Assembly: GCA_900119625.1 (NCBI GenBank)
Contig: FPKD01000002.1
Location: forward strand, 308,800-372,799
Direction of reading: 5' to 3'
From: Olsenella sp. kh2p3
Lineage (GTDB): Bacteria; Actinomycetota; Coriobacteriia; Coriobacteriales; Atopobiaceae
DNA length: 64,000 nucleotides
How positions within the stretch are numbered: position 1 is the stretch's first letter; each line of letters begins with the position of its first letter. The position numbers were made by a program, and so were the translations under genes. Below are positions 18,759 to 27,040 of this stretch, one piece after another. The notes below the pieces were generated by a model, which had not been told where the DNA came from, did not search any database, and worked only from the letters and a program-made list of their open reading frames with translations.

Positions 18759-19157
18759 TTATGAAGTCAAGTCAATTATCTGACGTGACTTGCTCACAAA
18801 CAACAGCCTTCGTACCCGTCCAACAAATGGTAAAAGGCGCCGCAGCTCATGTTCAACATCTGCGTCGCTTGCACCGCGCATGCGACTGGAATCGATAATT
18901 ACGTTTGGTGATTGAGTGGCAGCACGTCTCAGCACTCTCTGGAGCGACCGAACATTTCCCGTCTCGGGACATTTCATCTCCCAGAGAACCCCATCCATCT
19001 GGATGTCCGGAGTTCGCACCCGATTGCCGCCTATTCGCCGTACGAACGTAACCGAGCGTCCATCTGCAGCGAGAGCACGAGCCGTCCTTAGCTCATGCGG
19101 CCATACATCGCAGTTAGCCGGTATCGTTATGTTCCCAGAATTCTTCATGGACAGCAT
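18759..19157 (-). CDS. Orphan CdiA C-terminal tRNase-like nuclease domain protein
   Basis: A 132-residue free-standing protein. The fold signature is a nuclease-type core: RTPDIQMDGVLWEMKCPETG (D...WE.K, metal-binding PD-D/ExK-like), then RSLQRVLRRAATQSPNVIID, ending in a hydrophobic strand (RRLLFVSKSRQIIDL). This resembles the CdiA C-terminal tRNase domain usually attached to contact-dependent toxins or phage MuF proteins. No upstream delivery domain and no small immunity partner is visible on either side. No SD is seen at 19157 or at the ATG three codons in. Base composition is lower in GC than its neighbours, suggesting transfer. Family call moderate, role unknown. Confidence 0.6.
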   Translation of the reverse strand: MLSMKNSGNITIPANCDVWPHELRTARALAADGRSVTFVRRIGGNRVRTPDIQMDGVLWEMKCPETGNVRSLQRVLRRAATQSPNVIIDSSRMRGASDADVEHELRRLLPFVGRVRRLLFVSKSRQIIDLTS

Positions 19158-19309
19158 TCTACATAGAGAGTAACAACCTGTGGTTCAGCAAGCTGCGGAA
19201 TCAACCAGAGGACATCCTGGCGTAGACGTCCATCGCAATCGACCTCCTCATCCAGACTCCGCATCTCATACCGTACAATGATGCAGCAACGCGATTTGGG
19301 AGGTATTGG

Positions 19310-20239
19310 ATGGGCACGTCTCCGCTCGGCCGCACGCTTGTCATAGCAAACCCCGCCGCCAACCGAGGCGAGGGCGCAGAGGGCGCCGCATTTGTGCAGC
19401 GGTTCCTCGACTCCTATCGCGGCGCAACCACTGCGCACAAGGTCATCCTCACCAAGGCGGCGGGCGACGCGCAGGACCTCGCTCGCGAGGCCCGGGACTT
19501 CGACTCTGTCATCGCCCTTGGTGGCGATGGCGTCATCCACGAGGTAGTGAACGGCCTCATGGATCGCGACGAGAACGACCGGCCTCAGCTGGGCATCGTT
19601 CCCATGGGGTCCGGCAACGACTACGCACGGACCCTGGGGATGGCAATCAACAATCCATCTCATGCCTTGGCTCAGCTTGTCCGTGGCCACGTCACGCCGC
19701 TAGAGGTTGGCCGCGTAAATGGCGTGCACTTCATGGAGACGCTCTCGTTTGGCATGGACGCGGCAATCGCGCTCGACACTGTGAGGCGCCGCCAAGAAGA
19801 AACGACATCCCAGCACGGCGAGGGGCTCTTCATTACGTCTGGCATCCGCATCTTCTCCGAGGGCTCCAATGGCTGGCCCTGCAGAGCGCGCTTTGACGAG
19901 AGGCCCGAGGTAACGCTACCAACCGTGATCTTTGCGGTGCAGGTTGGCCCCACCTATGGCGGAGGCTTTGCTATCTGCCCCGACGCCGATCCGTCCGACG
20001 GCCTTCTCGACGTGTGCTACAACGTCAAGATTCCTAGCCGCCCATGGCTGCTCTCGCTTCTCGGCTTTGCGAGGTTTGGCCGTCACACGGGCTCGAGCTG
20101 CGTGAACCTGCTTAAGTTCACCCATGCAACCATGGACTTCGAGACGCAGCCTCCCTGCCAGGTCGACGGCGAGGAGCTCTGCGGAACGCGCTTCGAGGTA
20201 GACGTGATACCCAAGGCGCTCCGCGTCATCGTGCCGTAG
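19310..20239 (+). CDS. Diacylglycerol/lipid kinase family protein (DagK/YegS type)
   Basis: ATP-dependent lipid kinase of the DAGK catalytic family, likely recycling diacylglycerol or modifying a membrane lipid at the cytoplasmic face. The 309 residues carry the N-terminal NPAANRGEGAEGA segment, the nucleotide-binding loop ALGGDGVIHEVVNG (usual GGDGTxxEV, with Val for Thr) and GIVPMGSGNDYARTLG. The C-terminal beta-sandwich contains GGGFAICPDADPSDGLLDVC and QVDGEEL. Start ATG has GGGAGGT 7 bp upstream. Monocistronic. Confidence 0.9.
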   Translation: MGTSPLGRTLVIANPAANRGEGAEGAAFVQRFLDSYRGATTAHKVILTKAAGDAQDLAREARDFDSVIALGGDGVIHEVVNGLMDRDENDRPQLGIVPMGSGNDYARTLGMAINNPSHALAQLVRGHVTPLEVGRVNGVHFMETLSFGMDAAIALDTVRRRQEETTSQHGEGLFITSGIRIFSEGSNGWPCRARFDERPEVTLPTVIFAVQVGPTYGGGFAICPDADPSDGLLDVCYNVKIPSRPWLLSLLGFARFGRHTGSSCVNLLKFTHATMDFETQPPCQVDGEELCGTRFEVDVIPKALRVIVP

Positions 20240-20243
20240 CGCA

Positions 20244-20274
20244 ATGGGACAAAGGGACAGTCCCTCTGTCTCAT
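20244..20274. repeat. 31-bp palindrome family B, copy 1 (diverged)
   Basis: ATGGGACAAAGGGACAG then TCCCTCTGTCTCAT, five bases after the lipid kinase stop. It differs from the other copies at two arm positions and does not supply a stop codon here. Other copies are at 35405, 50499, 53528 and 55877. Confidence 0.8.
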
Positions 20275-20303
20275 AAAAAGGCCCCGACGATGGTGCCGGG
20301 GCC
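20275..20303 (-). terminator. Terminator of ptsI
   Basis: Minus-strand GGCCCCGGCACC...CGGGGCC hairpin followed by TTTTT, 39 bp after the ptsI stop. It directly abuts repeat family B copy 1. Confidence 0.75.
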
Positions 20304-20341
20304 CTTGGTTTCTAGCTTTTTCGCTAAGGCGCTGCGCTCTC

Positions 20342-22045
20342 CTACCTTGCGGCCGCCTGGAGCATGGCCTTGACCTCGGTTGCGGTCTTGAGAGCCATGA
20401 CCTTCTCGGCCAGGGCGTCGGCCTCCTCCTTGGTCCAGAGGGAGAGGATCCTCCTCGTGCGCAGGATGGAGGGAGCGGAGACGGAGTACTCGTCCAGGCC
20501 AAAGGACATGAGAATGGGAATAAGCAGCGGGTCTGCCGCAGCCTCACCGCACATACCAACCATGATGCCAGCCTTGTTGCCCTCGCCGATGATGCGCTTG
20601 AGCGAGCGCAGAACCGCCGGCTGGTACACCTGGTAGAGGTAGCCAACACGATCGTTGCCGCGGTCGGCGCACATGGTGTAGCCGATAAGGTCGTTGGTGC
20701 CAATGGAGAAGAAGTCGCACTCGGCGGCGAGGTCGTCGGCAATGAGCGAGGCGGCGGGCGTCTCGATCATGGTGCCAACCTCGATGTTCTTGTTGTACGC
20801 AACACCGCGCTCGTCGAGGTCGTGCTTGCACTCCTCGATGAGGGCCTTGGCCTGGCGCACCTCGTCGATGGTGGTGACGAGCGGCAGCATGATCTTGATG
20901 TCACCAAAGGCAGAGGCGCGCAGCAGGGCGGTGAGCTGGACCTTGTACTGGTCGGGGTTGTTCAGGCAGTAGCGCACAGCGCGGAAGCCCATGAAGGGGT
21001 TCTCCTCCTTCTGCAGGTGCAGATAGGGGATCTCCTTGTCGCCGCCCACATCCAGCGTACGGATGATGACCGGCTTGTCCTTCATGCGGAGAGCGACCTT
21101 CTGGTACGCGGCAAACTGCTCGTCCTCGCTGGGGAGCTCCTTGGCGTCCATGAACAGGAACTCGGAACGGAAGAGGCCAACGCCCTCGGCGTCGTGCTCG
21201 AGAGCCGCGTTGGCATCATCGGGGTTGCCGATGTTTGCAACCAGCAGCTTCTTGTCGCCGTCACCGGTCACGGTCTCCTTGCCGCGATAGGCCTCAAGGG
21301 CGGCCTTCTCCTCGGCGAACGCCTTGGCCTTGGCACGATAGTGCTCGAGGTCGTGGTCGGAAGGCTGGGAGATGACCTTGCCGTTGGTGCCGTCGACAAC
21401 AACCATGTCGCCGGTCTTGATGTTACCCGTGGCGTCCGCAACAGAGAGAACCGCGGGGATCTCGAGTGCACGGGCGATGATGGCGGAGTGGGACGTGCGG
21501 CCACCGGTCTCGGTGACGATGCCTGCGACGTTCTCCTTGTCGATGTCGGCGGTCATGGACGGCGTGAGCTCGTGCACCACGACGATGGAGTTCTCGGGCA
21601 GGGTGGAGAGGTCAACGACCTCCTTGCCCAGAAGATCGGCGAGAAGGCCGGTCTTAACGTCTGCCACGTCGGCGGCGCGCTCGCGGAAGAGCTCGTCGTC
21701 CATGTTGGCGTACATGGTGTAGAAGGTGCCATAGGCCTCGCTCACGGCCTGCTCGGCGCACATGCCGGAGTCGATGGAGCCCGTGACCATCTCACGGATG
21801 CCCTCGTCCTCGGCAAACTCGATGTGGGCACCCATAATGGCGGCCGCATCCTCGCCCACCGTCTGCTTCATGCGCTCGATCTGGGCGTTGGTCTGCTCGA
21901 CGAACTTCTCGACGGCAGCGGCGTAACGCGCCTTCTCTGCCTCCGGGTCCTCCGGCGCATGCGGCGTAAACGAGAGGTCCGGCTCGACTGCTACGCGGGC
22001 CACGCCAATGCCGATGCCATCAGATGCGTTTACTCCCTCATACAT
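20342..22045 (-). CDS. ptsI: Phosphoenolpyruvate-protein phosphotransferase (PTS enzyme I)
   Basis: Transfers phosphate from PEP to HPr, the first step of sugar PTS uptake. The 567-residue protein has the HPr-binding/phosphohistidine N-domain (active His in TETGGRTSHSAIIARALEIP) and a PEP-utilising TIM barrel. That barrel shows GVGLFRSEFLFMD, DVGGDKEIPYL, EVGTMIETPAA, SIGTNDLIGYTMCADRGN (usually NDLTQYT) and VGMCGEAAADP with the catalytic Cys. ATG at 22043-22045 has GAGGGGG 7 bp upstream, so it is preferred over the ATG 15 bp earlier that overlaps the SD. It is downstream of fruK in the same direction; no ptsH is visible in the window. Confidence 0.96.
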   Translation of the reverse strand: MYEGVNASDGIGIGVARVAVEPDLSFTPHAPEDPEAEKARYAAAVEKFVEQTNAQIERMKQTVGEDAAAIMGAHIEFAEDEGIREMVTGSIDSGMCAEQAVSEAYGTFYTMYANMDDELFRERAADVADVKTGLLADLLGKEVVDLSTLPENSIVVVHELTPSMTADIDKENVAGIVTETGGRTSHSAIIARALEIPAVLSVADATGNIKTGDMVVVDGTNGKVISQPSDHDLEHYRAKAKAFAEEKAALEAYRGKETVTGDGDKKLLVANIGNPDDANAALEHDAEGVGLFRSEFLFMDAKELPSEDEQFAAYQKVALRMKDKPVIIRTLDVGGDKEIPYLHLQKEENPFMGFRAVRYCLNNPDQYKVQLTALLRASAFGDIKIMLPLVTTIDEVRQAKALIEECKHDLDERGVAYNKNIEVGTMIETPAASLIADDLAAECDFFSIGTNDLIGYTMCADRGNDRVGYLYQVYQPAVLRSLKRIIGEGNKAGIMVGMCGEAAADPLLIPILMSFGLDEYSVSAPSILRTRRILSLWTKEEADALAEKVMALKTATEVKAMLQAAAR

Positions 22046-22140
22046 TGCAATCCCCCTCATAACCGGCCGCTGTGCGGCCACCTCCCAGAATGCCAAGCGC
22101 CCCGGGTGGGGCGCTAAAGAGCCAAACACAGTTTAACGCG

Positions 22141-23178
22141 TTACTCGCCCTCGGGGGACTGCTTCTCCCCATCGTTTCCCTCGGCGGCAAGAGCCTGAGC
22201 CTCAGCGCGTGCCTTTTCGTTTTTGATATCGTCCGCGATACTTGCCGGCATCTCGCGACCCATCTTCTTGTAGAGGGCAGTAACCACGCGGTCGATGGTC
22301 GAGCGCTTGGCGATGCCCTTGCTGGCAGCGGTTGCCGTACCGCAGGCGGAAGCGTAGATGAGAGCGTTCTCGTAATCCATGCCGCGAGTGACCTTGGCGA
22401 GGAAGCCAGCAACCATGGAGTCGCCGGCGCCCGTTGCATTCACAAGGCGCACGCGTGCCGTGGGCACCATGTGCTCGGTGCCGTACTCGTCGAGAAGGAG
22501 CGAGCCGTTGCCGCCGCAGGAGACAATGACGTTGCGGGCGCCGCCCTCCTGGAGCTTCTTGGCGTACGGGAGGCAGTCCTCGGGCGTCTCGGGCATGGGA
22601 TCAGCCTTGAAGATGCGGCCGACCTCGTGGTTGTTGGGCTTGATGAGGAAGGGATGCGCCTTGATGGACTCCATGAGGAGCTGGCCGGGGGCATCGACCA
22701 CAAACTGGATGCCACGGCCGGCAAGGCGGGCCATGATCTGGTTGTACATGTCCTCGGGCAGGGAGTTGGGGATGGAGCCCGTAAGGACGAGGGTGTCACC
22801 GGACTGCAGGACGTCCATGCGGCCGAGAAGCTCGTCGACCTTCTTCTGCGGAATCTTGGGACCCATGCCGTTGACCATGGTCATGACGATGCCGTTGAGC
22901 TTGACGTTGATGCGCGTGTAGCCGCGATCCAGCTTCACAAAGTTGCTAGCGATACCAGCATCCTGAAGCTCGTTGATGAGGTACTCGCCAGTGAAGCCCG
23001 CGACGATGCCCATGGCCACATTGACTACGTCGAGCTCGTTGAGAAGCGTGGAGATGTTAATGCCGTTGCCACCGCAGTAGAGCTCCTCGCTTGAGGAGCG
23101 GTTGGTGTAGCCCATATCCAGCGTGAGGGGGTGCATCACGTAGTCGAGCGCGGGGTTCAGGGTCATGGTGTAAATCAA
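22141..23178 (-). CDS. fruK: 1-phosphofructokinase family hexose-phosphate kinase
   Basis: PfkB-family kinase that phosphorylates fructose-1-phosphate (or tagatose-6-phosphate) with ATP. The 345-residue protein begins MIYTMTLNPALDYVM, the conserved start of the FruK/LacC subfamily. GGNGINISTLLNELD, VLTGSIPNSLPEDMYNQI and the C-terminal VNATGAGDSMVAGFL follow, with the catalytic Asp in GAGD. The start is TTG (23176-23178), with AAGGAG 6 bp upstream. An acidic 30-residue tail is an extension beyond the usual length of about 310. Its position with ptsI supports a fructose PTS role, but the fructose IIABC gene is not in view and a LacC-like activity is possible. Confidence 0.88.
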   Translation of the reverse strand: MIYTMTLNPALDYVMHPLTLDMGYTNRSSSEELYCGGNGINISTLLNELDVVNVAMGIVAGFTGEYLINELQDAGIASNFVKLDRGYTRINVKLNGIVMTMVNGMGPKIPQKKVDELLGRMDVLQSGDTLVLTGSIPNSLPEDMYNQIMARLAGRGIQFVVDAPGQLLMESIKAHPFLIKPNNHEVGRIFKADPMPETPEDCLPYAKKLQEGGARNVIVSCGGNGSLLLDEYGTEHMVPTARVRLVNATGAGDSMVAGFLAKVTRGMDYENALIYASACGTATAASKGIAKRSTIDRVVTALYKKMGREMPASIADDIKNEKARAEAQALAAEGNDGEKQSPEGE

Positions 23179-23292
23179 CGCAAGCTCCTTCCAGCGGTTT
23201 ACCTCGGCAAGGTACAGTATGCCGCAATTGGGCAACGAGGGAGGTGGAATCGTTCTCACCCCGCAAACCCCACGCAGCGCCTGCGCCGGCGT

Positions 23293-23321
23293 ATTTTAAC
23301 ACCAAGTGTACCGTATCGAAA
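23293..23321 (-). promoter_or_regulatory. Candidate promoter of fruK-ptsI
   Basis: On the minus strand TTTCGA (23316-23321) and TAAAAT (23293-23298) are separated by 17 bp, leaving a leader of roughly 105 nt before the fruK TTG. The -35 is weak, so this is a candidate only. Confidence 0.4.
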
Positions 23322-23426
23322 CCTTGCTCCCACGTACAAAACGAGGCCGTGACGAACGGCTTTCAAAAGTGTGTGGGCAAGAGCCAATCGAAAGCGAGAA
23401 GAAGCTGGCTGGGCGATTTGCGCCAC

Positions 23427-23459
23427 GAAAAAAGCCCAGGGCGACAAGTGCCCTGGGCT
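23427..23459 (-). terminator. Terminator of the tRNA-His/tRNA-Lys unit
   Basis: Minus-strand AGCCCAGGGC/GCCCTGGGCT hairpin followed by six T residues, 9 bp after the tRNA-Lys CCA. Confidence 0.85.
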
Positions 23460-23468
23460 GCGGATTCG

Positions 23469-23544
23469 TGGTGGGTCGTGAGGGGGTCGAACCCTCGACC
23501 TTGGGATTAAGAGTCCCCTGCTCTACCAACTGAGCTAACGACCC
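23469..23544 (-). tRNA. tRNA-Lys (anticodon CUU)
   Basis: A 76-nt tRNA: acceptor GGGTCGT/ACGACCC, encoded CCA, anticodon loop CTCTTAA giving CTT, T-arm GAGGGTTCGACCCCCTC. The outermost anticodon-stem pair is a G-A mismatch. It follows tRNA-His by 16 bp and is probably cotranscribed. Confidence 0.94.
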
Positions 23545-23560
23545 ATATTCAGCTTTCAGA

Positions 23561-23636
23561 TGGGGTGGGTGAAGGGGTTCGAACCCTCGACCTACGGAGC
23601 CACGGTCCGTCGCTCTTCCAACTGAGCTACACCCAC
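23561..23636 (-). tRNA. tRNA-His (anticodon GUG)
   Basis: A 76-nt tRNA with acceptor GTGGGTG/CACCCAC, discriminator C, encoded CCA, anticodon loop CCGTGGC giving GTG, T-arm GAGGGTTCGAACCCCTT. First gene of a His-Lys pair. Confidence 0.95.
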
Positions 23637-23666
23637 CATTTGGCCCACCTCGTGAAGCGCTCGTTT

Positions 23667-23694
23667 ATTATGACAAAGAATCAGACGGATGCAA
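23667..23694 (-). promoter_or_regulatory. Promoter of tRNA-His/tRNA-Lys
   Basis: On the minus strand TTGCAT (23689-23694) and CATAAT (23667-23672) are separated by 16 bp, about 30 bp upstream of tRNA-His. Confidence 0.55.
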
Positions 23695-23814
23695 GCACTT
23701 TCTTGAAGAACTTTTTCGAGAATCACATTCGAATGGCACCAATTTCGCAAAACACCAGGTCACACACCCACTGCCTCGACACAGGACCTTCAAAAAGAGA
23801 TTCCAGACCTACTT

Positions 23815-24657
23815 CTAGTCCTCGGCCGTGGCCAGAAACTCCCGCACGCGGGCGTCTGTGGGGTTGTCCATGACCTCATCGGCAGGACCCTCCTCCACAA
23901 TCCGCCCGTCGAGGAGAAACGCCACACGGTCAGAGACGTCACGGGCGAATCCCATCTCGTGGGTCACGATGCCGATGGCCATGCCGTCAGCGGCTAGTTC
24001 GCGGATGATGCGCCGCATGTCTGCCGTGAGCCTGGGGTCAAGCGCCGAGGTTGCCTCGTCGAAATAGAGCACCTTGGGGTGCATGGCAAGCGCACGCGCG
24101 ATGGCCACGCGCTGCTGCTGGCCGCCTGAGAGCTGGTTGGGAACCTTCTCGGCATGCTCCGCAAGACCCAAGCGCTCAAGGATCTGCTTGGCCTCTGCCT
24201 TGACCTTGTCGGGGTCTCTCCCCTGCACCGCTATGGGGGCGTCGCAGACGTTGCGCATGACGGTGAAGTGTGGGAAGAGGTTGTAGTTCTGGAACACGAT
24301 GCCAAACTGCATGCGGGCCTTGGCGCTTGCCTCCTTGGAGTAGCTGGCCCTGCCGTTCTCGTCCTGCTCGGTCACGCGGAGGCTGCCGTAGTAGAGCTCG
24401 CCCGCATCAAAGGTGTCAAGCAGCGTGAGGCAGCGCAGAAGCGTGGACTTGCCGGCGCCGGAGGGGCCAATGACCGAGACGACCTCCCCTCGCGCGATGG
24501 AGAGCGAGACGTCGTGGAGCACCTCTCGACCAGAGAAGGACTTGCGCGCGCCCTTCACGTAGACGGCGGGCAGGCCCAGAATCTGCGAGACAGAGGCGTC
24601 GGGCACGGGAATCTGGTGACGAGACGCGCGGGCGTCGTGCTTCTCGGCGTTAGTCAT
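23815..24657 (-). CDS. Polar amino-acid ABC transporter ATP-binding protein
   Basis: GlnQ/HisP-type ATPase of 280 residues. It has Walker [16 protein letters not shown]-loop [16 protein letters not shown], signature [17 protein letters not shown], Walker [14 protein letters not shown] and switch His in [13 protein letters not shown]. An N-terminal extension of about 30 residues precedes the ATPase domain. It overlaps the permease stop by 8 bp, so it is the third gene of a binding protein-permease-ATPase operon importing an amino acid. Confidence 0.93.
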   Translation of the reverse strand: MTNAEKHDARASRHQIPVPDASVSQILGLPAVYVKGARKSFSGREVLHDVSLSIARGEVVSVIGPSGAGKSTLLRCLTLLDTFDAGELYYGSLRVTEQDENGRASYSKEASAKARMQFGIVFQNYNLFPHFTVMRNVCDAPIAVQGRDPDKVKAEAKQILERLGLAEHAEKVPNQLSGGQQQRVAIARALAMHPKVLYFDEATSALDPRLTADMRRIIRELAADGMAIGIVTHEMGFARDVSDRVAFLLDGRIVEEGPADEVMDNPTDARVREFLATAED

Positions 24658-25303
24658 GGTAGTAGTCCAGCTTCTTCTCGATGCGCCTTATGATGTACTC
24701 GATGATGAGGCAGGTAACCCAGTAGATAAGCGCGGCCACGGCGAAGGCAGCCATGGTGCGCTGGCTCGTGACGATGGCGCGCGCCTGCGTGAACATCTCG
24801 AGAACGCCCAGCGAGAAGGCCAGCGAGGTGTCCTTGACGAGCGTGACCACCTCGTTGCCCATGGCGGGCAGCACGCGCTTGACCACCTGCGGCAGTACGA
24901 TGCGCTGGAAGGTCTGGCGGCTGGAGTAGCCAAGGACCTCGGCGGCCTCGTACTGGCCACGCGGGATGGACTGGATGCCCGAGCGGTAGATCTCGGCGAA
25001 GTATGCCGCGTAGTTGATCACAAACGAGATGAGCACCGCAATCATGGGGAAGTTCGCCCCGGTCTTGAGGCCAAACACGTAATACGGCATGAAGGAGACG
25101 GCGAACATCTGAAGCATCAGGGGCGTGCCGCGCAGCACCGAAATGAAGAGCTGCATGAGCAGTGAGAGCGGCTTGAACTTGGAGAGCCGTCCCAGCGCCA
25201 CCAGCATGCCCAGGGGGATAGACCCCACGAGCGTCACCGCAAAAATGATCATCGATATGCGATACCCCGAGAGGAGCATCCCCATCATCGTTCCAAAGTC
25301 CAC
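24650..25303 (-). CDS. Polar amino-acid ABC transporter permease
   Basis: A 217-residue HisM/GlnP-family membrane protein with about five TM segments. The EAA-loop region reads AAEVLGYSSRQTFQRIVLPQ. The N-terminal FAVTLVGSIPLGMLVALGRL and FISVLRGTPLMLQMF segments are typical. The GTG at 25301-25303 with GGGAG about 9 bp upstream is chosen. Upstream in-frame codons are polar and lack homology, and an ATG five codons in is an alternative. Located 62 bp after the binding protein gene. Confidence 0.92.
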   Translation of the reverse strand: MDFGTMMGMLLSGYRISMIIFAVTLVGSIPLGMLVALGRLSKFKPLSLLMQLFISVLRGTPLMLQMFAVSFMPYYVFGLKTGANFPMIAVLISFVINYAAYFAEIYRSGIQSIPRGQYEAAEVLGYSSRQTFQRIVLPQVVKRVLPAMGNEVVTLVKDTSLAFSLGVLEMFTQARAIVTSQRTMAAFAVAALIYWVTCLIIEYIIRRIEKKLDYYHD

Positions 25304-25365
25304 CTTACCAGCTCCCTTGTCGCACCGTTGCGTGCGCTGTTGTTGTCGTGATTGCGCAGTTGCGC

Positions 25366-26250
25366 CTACGCCTTGGGCAGGCACCAGAGGTCGTAGGAGA
25401 CGCCCTGGTCAGCGTACTTCTCGCAGAGCTCCTTGACAGTGCCCTCGGAGTCGAGCACCTGGAGGTCCGCCTCGACGGTCTTGGCGAGCTGGGCGCCGTC
25501 GTCCGTATTCGCGAAGCCAACGCCAAAGTGCTCGGAGTTGAGGTTCTCGTCGAGGATGCGGAACTCGGAGGTCTTGTCACCAATGTTGAAGACGGCCACG
25601 GGATAGTCGATGGCGATGGCATCCACCTGGCCGCTCTCGAGCATCATGAAGGCCGTGTTGTAGTTGTCGATGGTTTGGAGGTTGCCAAAGCTCTTGCCAA
25701 GCTCCTCCTGCGAGCCACCCTCCGAGAGTACGTCGAGCGCCGCGGAGTCCGCCTGGGTAATGACGTTCTTACCAGCAAGGTCCGAGAGCTGCTGCACGTC
25801 GGAGGAAGCGGGCACAACAACAACCTGACGGTTCTCCATGTAGGGGTCGGTGAAGGCGTAGCCGTCTTCGCGGCCCTCAATGGTGAAGCCGTTCCAGATG
25901 CAGGTGATCTGGCCAGAGTTGAGCAGCGTGTCCTTGGCGTCCCACGAGATGGGCGTGGGCACGAGCGTCCAACCCTCGCGGTCGCAGACAGCTTGGGCAA
26001 GGTCGATGTCAAAGCCGGTGTAGGAACCGTCGTTGCCCACATAGCCGTAGGGCGGGAAGTCCTGGTCGAAGCCCAAGACAAAGTTGCCGTCGAAGGAGGT
26101 GGTGGAGGTCGAGGACGCATCGGCCGAGCTGGAAGTTATGCTGGAACTGCTGGCGGTTGTGGAGGAACCGCAAGCGGCGAGGCCAAGAGCACCCGTGATT
26201 CCCAGGGCGGCGGTGATGAACTGGCGGCGGTTGAGCGTGGCGTTGAACAT
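25366..26250 (-). CDS. Amino-acid ABC transporter substrate-binding lipoprotein
   Basis: Extracellular solute-binding protein, family 3, anchored by a lipidated cysteine. The 294-residue precursor has a signal with twin arginines (LNRRQFITAALGITGALGL) and lipobox LAAC. A Ser/Thr-rich linker (about residues 27-50) precedes the SBP domain, with FDQDFPPYGYVGNDGSYTGF, DIDLAQAVC and a late MMLESGQVDAIAIDYPVA. ATG at 26248-26250 with GGGAG 6 bp upstream is preferred to the ATG 12 bp earlier. First gene of the importer operon. Substrate probably a polar amino acid. Confidence 0.92.
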   Translation of the reverse strand: MFNATLNRRQFITAALGITGALGLAACGSSTTASSSSITSSSADASSTSTTSFDGNFVLGFDQDFPPYGYVGNDGSYTGFDIDLAQAVCDREGWTLVPTPISWDAKDTLLNSGQITCIWNGFTIEGREDGYAFTDPYMENRQVVVVPASSDVQQLSDLAGKNVITQADSAALDVLSEGGSQEELGKSFGNLQTIDNYNTAFMMLESGQVDAIAIDYPVAVFNIGDKTSEFRILDENLNSEHFGVGFANTDDGAQLAKTVEADLQVLDSEGTVKELCEKYADQGVSYDLWCLPKA

Positions 26251-26311
26251 GGTTGCTCCCATCTGCGGTGAATGACGTGCAAAATAACGTGCGGCGCTTT
26301 AGTACGATGGA

Positions 26312-26352
26312 GTACAGGTGTACAGAATAGCCGCGACTTGCCCCACGTTCAA
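26312..26352 (-). promoter_or_regulatory. Promoter and candidate operator of the amino-acid importer operon
   Basis: On the minus strand TTGAAC (26347-26352) and TATTCT (26324-26329) have a 17-bp spacer. Immediately after the -10 lies the palindrome GTACA-CC-TGTAC (26312-26323), positioned over the predicted transcription start, where a repressor would block initiation. Confidence 0.6.
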
Positions 26353-26425
26353 CACTTTCAGCTGCCATGCATCCTTCGCTTAACAATCGGGGCATGGCGT
26401 TGCCGGCGCTGTCACCGACGCAGTT

Positions 26426-26495
26426 GCTGTTGAGAAGATTTCGGACGAAATCTGCGGCGAGCGGGCCCCAAAGTGTCGAAATTATTCTCAACAGC
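26426..26495. repeat. 70-bp hairpin element, family C, copy 1
   Basis: Termini GCTGTTGAGAA and TTCTCAACAGC are perfect 11-bp inverted repeats. Inside lies a second small palindrome GATTTCG-GA-CGAAATC. The element at 49226-49295 has the same length and nearly the same arms. It lies in the 790-bp gap between the importer operon and the NUDIX gene. Confidence 0.8.
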
Positions 26496-26739
26496 GCATG
26501 AAGAGGTGGCCACGCGCCGGACGAGGCGGGCAGACTTCCGGTTGGCAGCAGTTTTGATAAGACTCTTTATGTGCCTGCAGCGCGGTGGCAATTCTCTGAC
26601 CTGCGATTTATCAGACTTCAAATCTGTTTGTACTTGGGGTACCCCAGAAAAACAGTTGCCCAACCGTCGATTCCTGCCAAGGCGGATCTGGCGAGCATCC
26701 AGCCGGCGCCAAATATGATCTGTCCGAATCGCGTGCTGG

Positions 26740-26811
26740 CGCTGTCGGGCAGTTTCCGAACGGAGTTTCCCTTCAGCAAGACACGGAACATCCTATTTCT
26801 GCCCGACAGCG
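26740..26811. repeat. 72-bp hairpin element, family C-like, copy 2
   Basis: Arms CGCTGTCGGGCAG and CTGCCCGACAGCG are a perfect 13-bp inverted repeat. The interior, like copy 1, opens with a TTTCCGAACGGA-type small palindrome. The arms share GCTGT(T/C)G with copy 1 but differ elsewhere with matching changes on both sides. Confidence 0.75.
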
Positions 26812-26867
26812 ACGGAGAGCAGAGAATGCCGCCGCGTACGGCAGGCACAGTAGTCCGACAGTTGTCC

Positions 26868-26943
26868 GAACTACGCACGGTGAGAGCCGGGCCGCGCAAA
26901 AGCCCAGCAATCCACAAACCTGAATCGCGACCGTGCGTAGTTC
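26868..26943. repeat. 76-bp hairpin element, family C-like, copy 3
   Basis: Arms GAACTACGCACGGT and ACCGTGCGTAGTTC are a perfect 14-bp inverted repeat about 48 bp apart. The sequence differs from copies 1 and 2, but size and architecture are the same. It ends about 100 bp before the NUDIX start. No gene was found in the rest of the gap (26353-27040). Confidence 0.7.
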
Positions 26944-27040
26944 ATTGGTCGCAAAAGAGTAGCGCGGCGCCAGCGCTGGACCCACCGATAAAACCAGCTA
27001 TGGTAGGGTGCAGAGGAGGCAGTCGGACCAGGAGGAACGC

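Noticed and set aside
23637..23814. A gene between tRNA-His and the amino-acid ABC ATPase
   Set aside because: The short open frame here is low-complexity, has no SD and lies over the tRNA promoter. No protein family features.
26500..27010. Small coding genes in the gap before the NUDIX hydrolase
   Set aside because: Several frames of 80-100 codons exist on both strands, but they run through the hairpin elements, lack SDs and have no recognisable composition.
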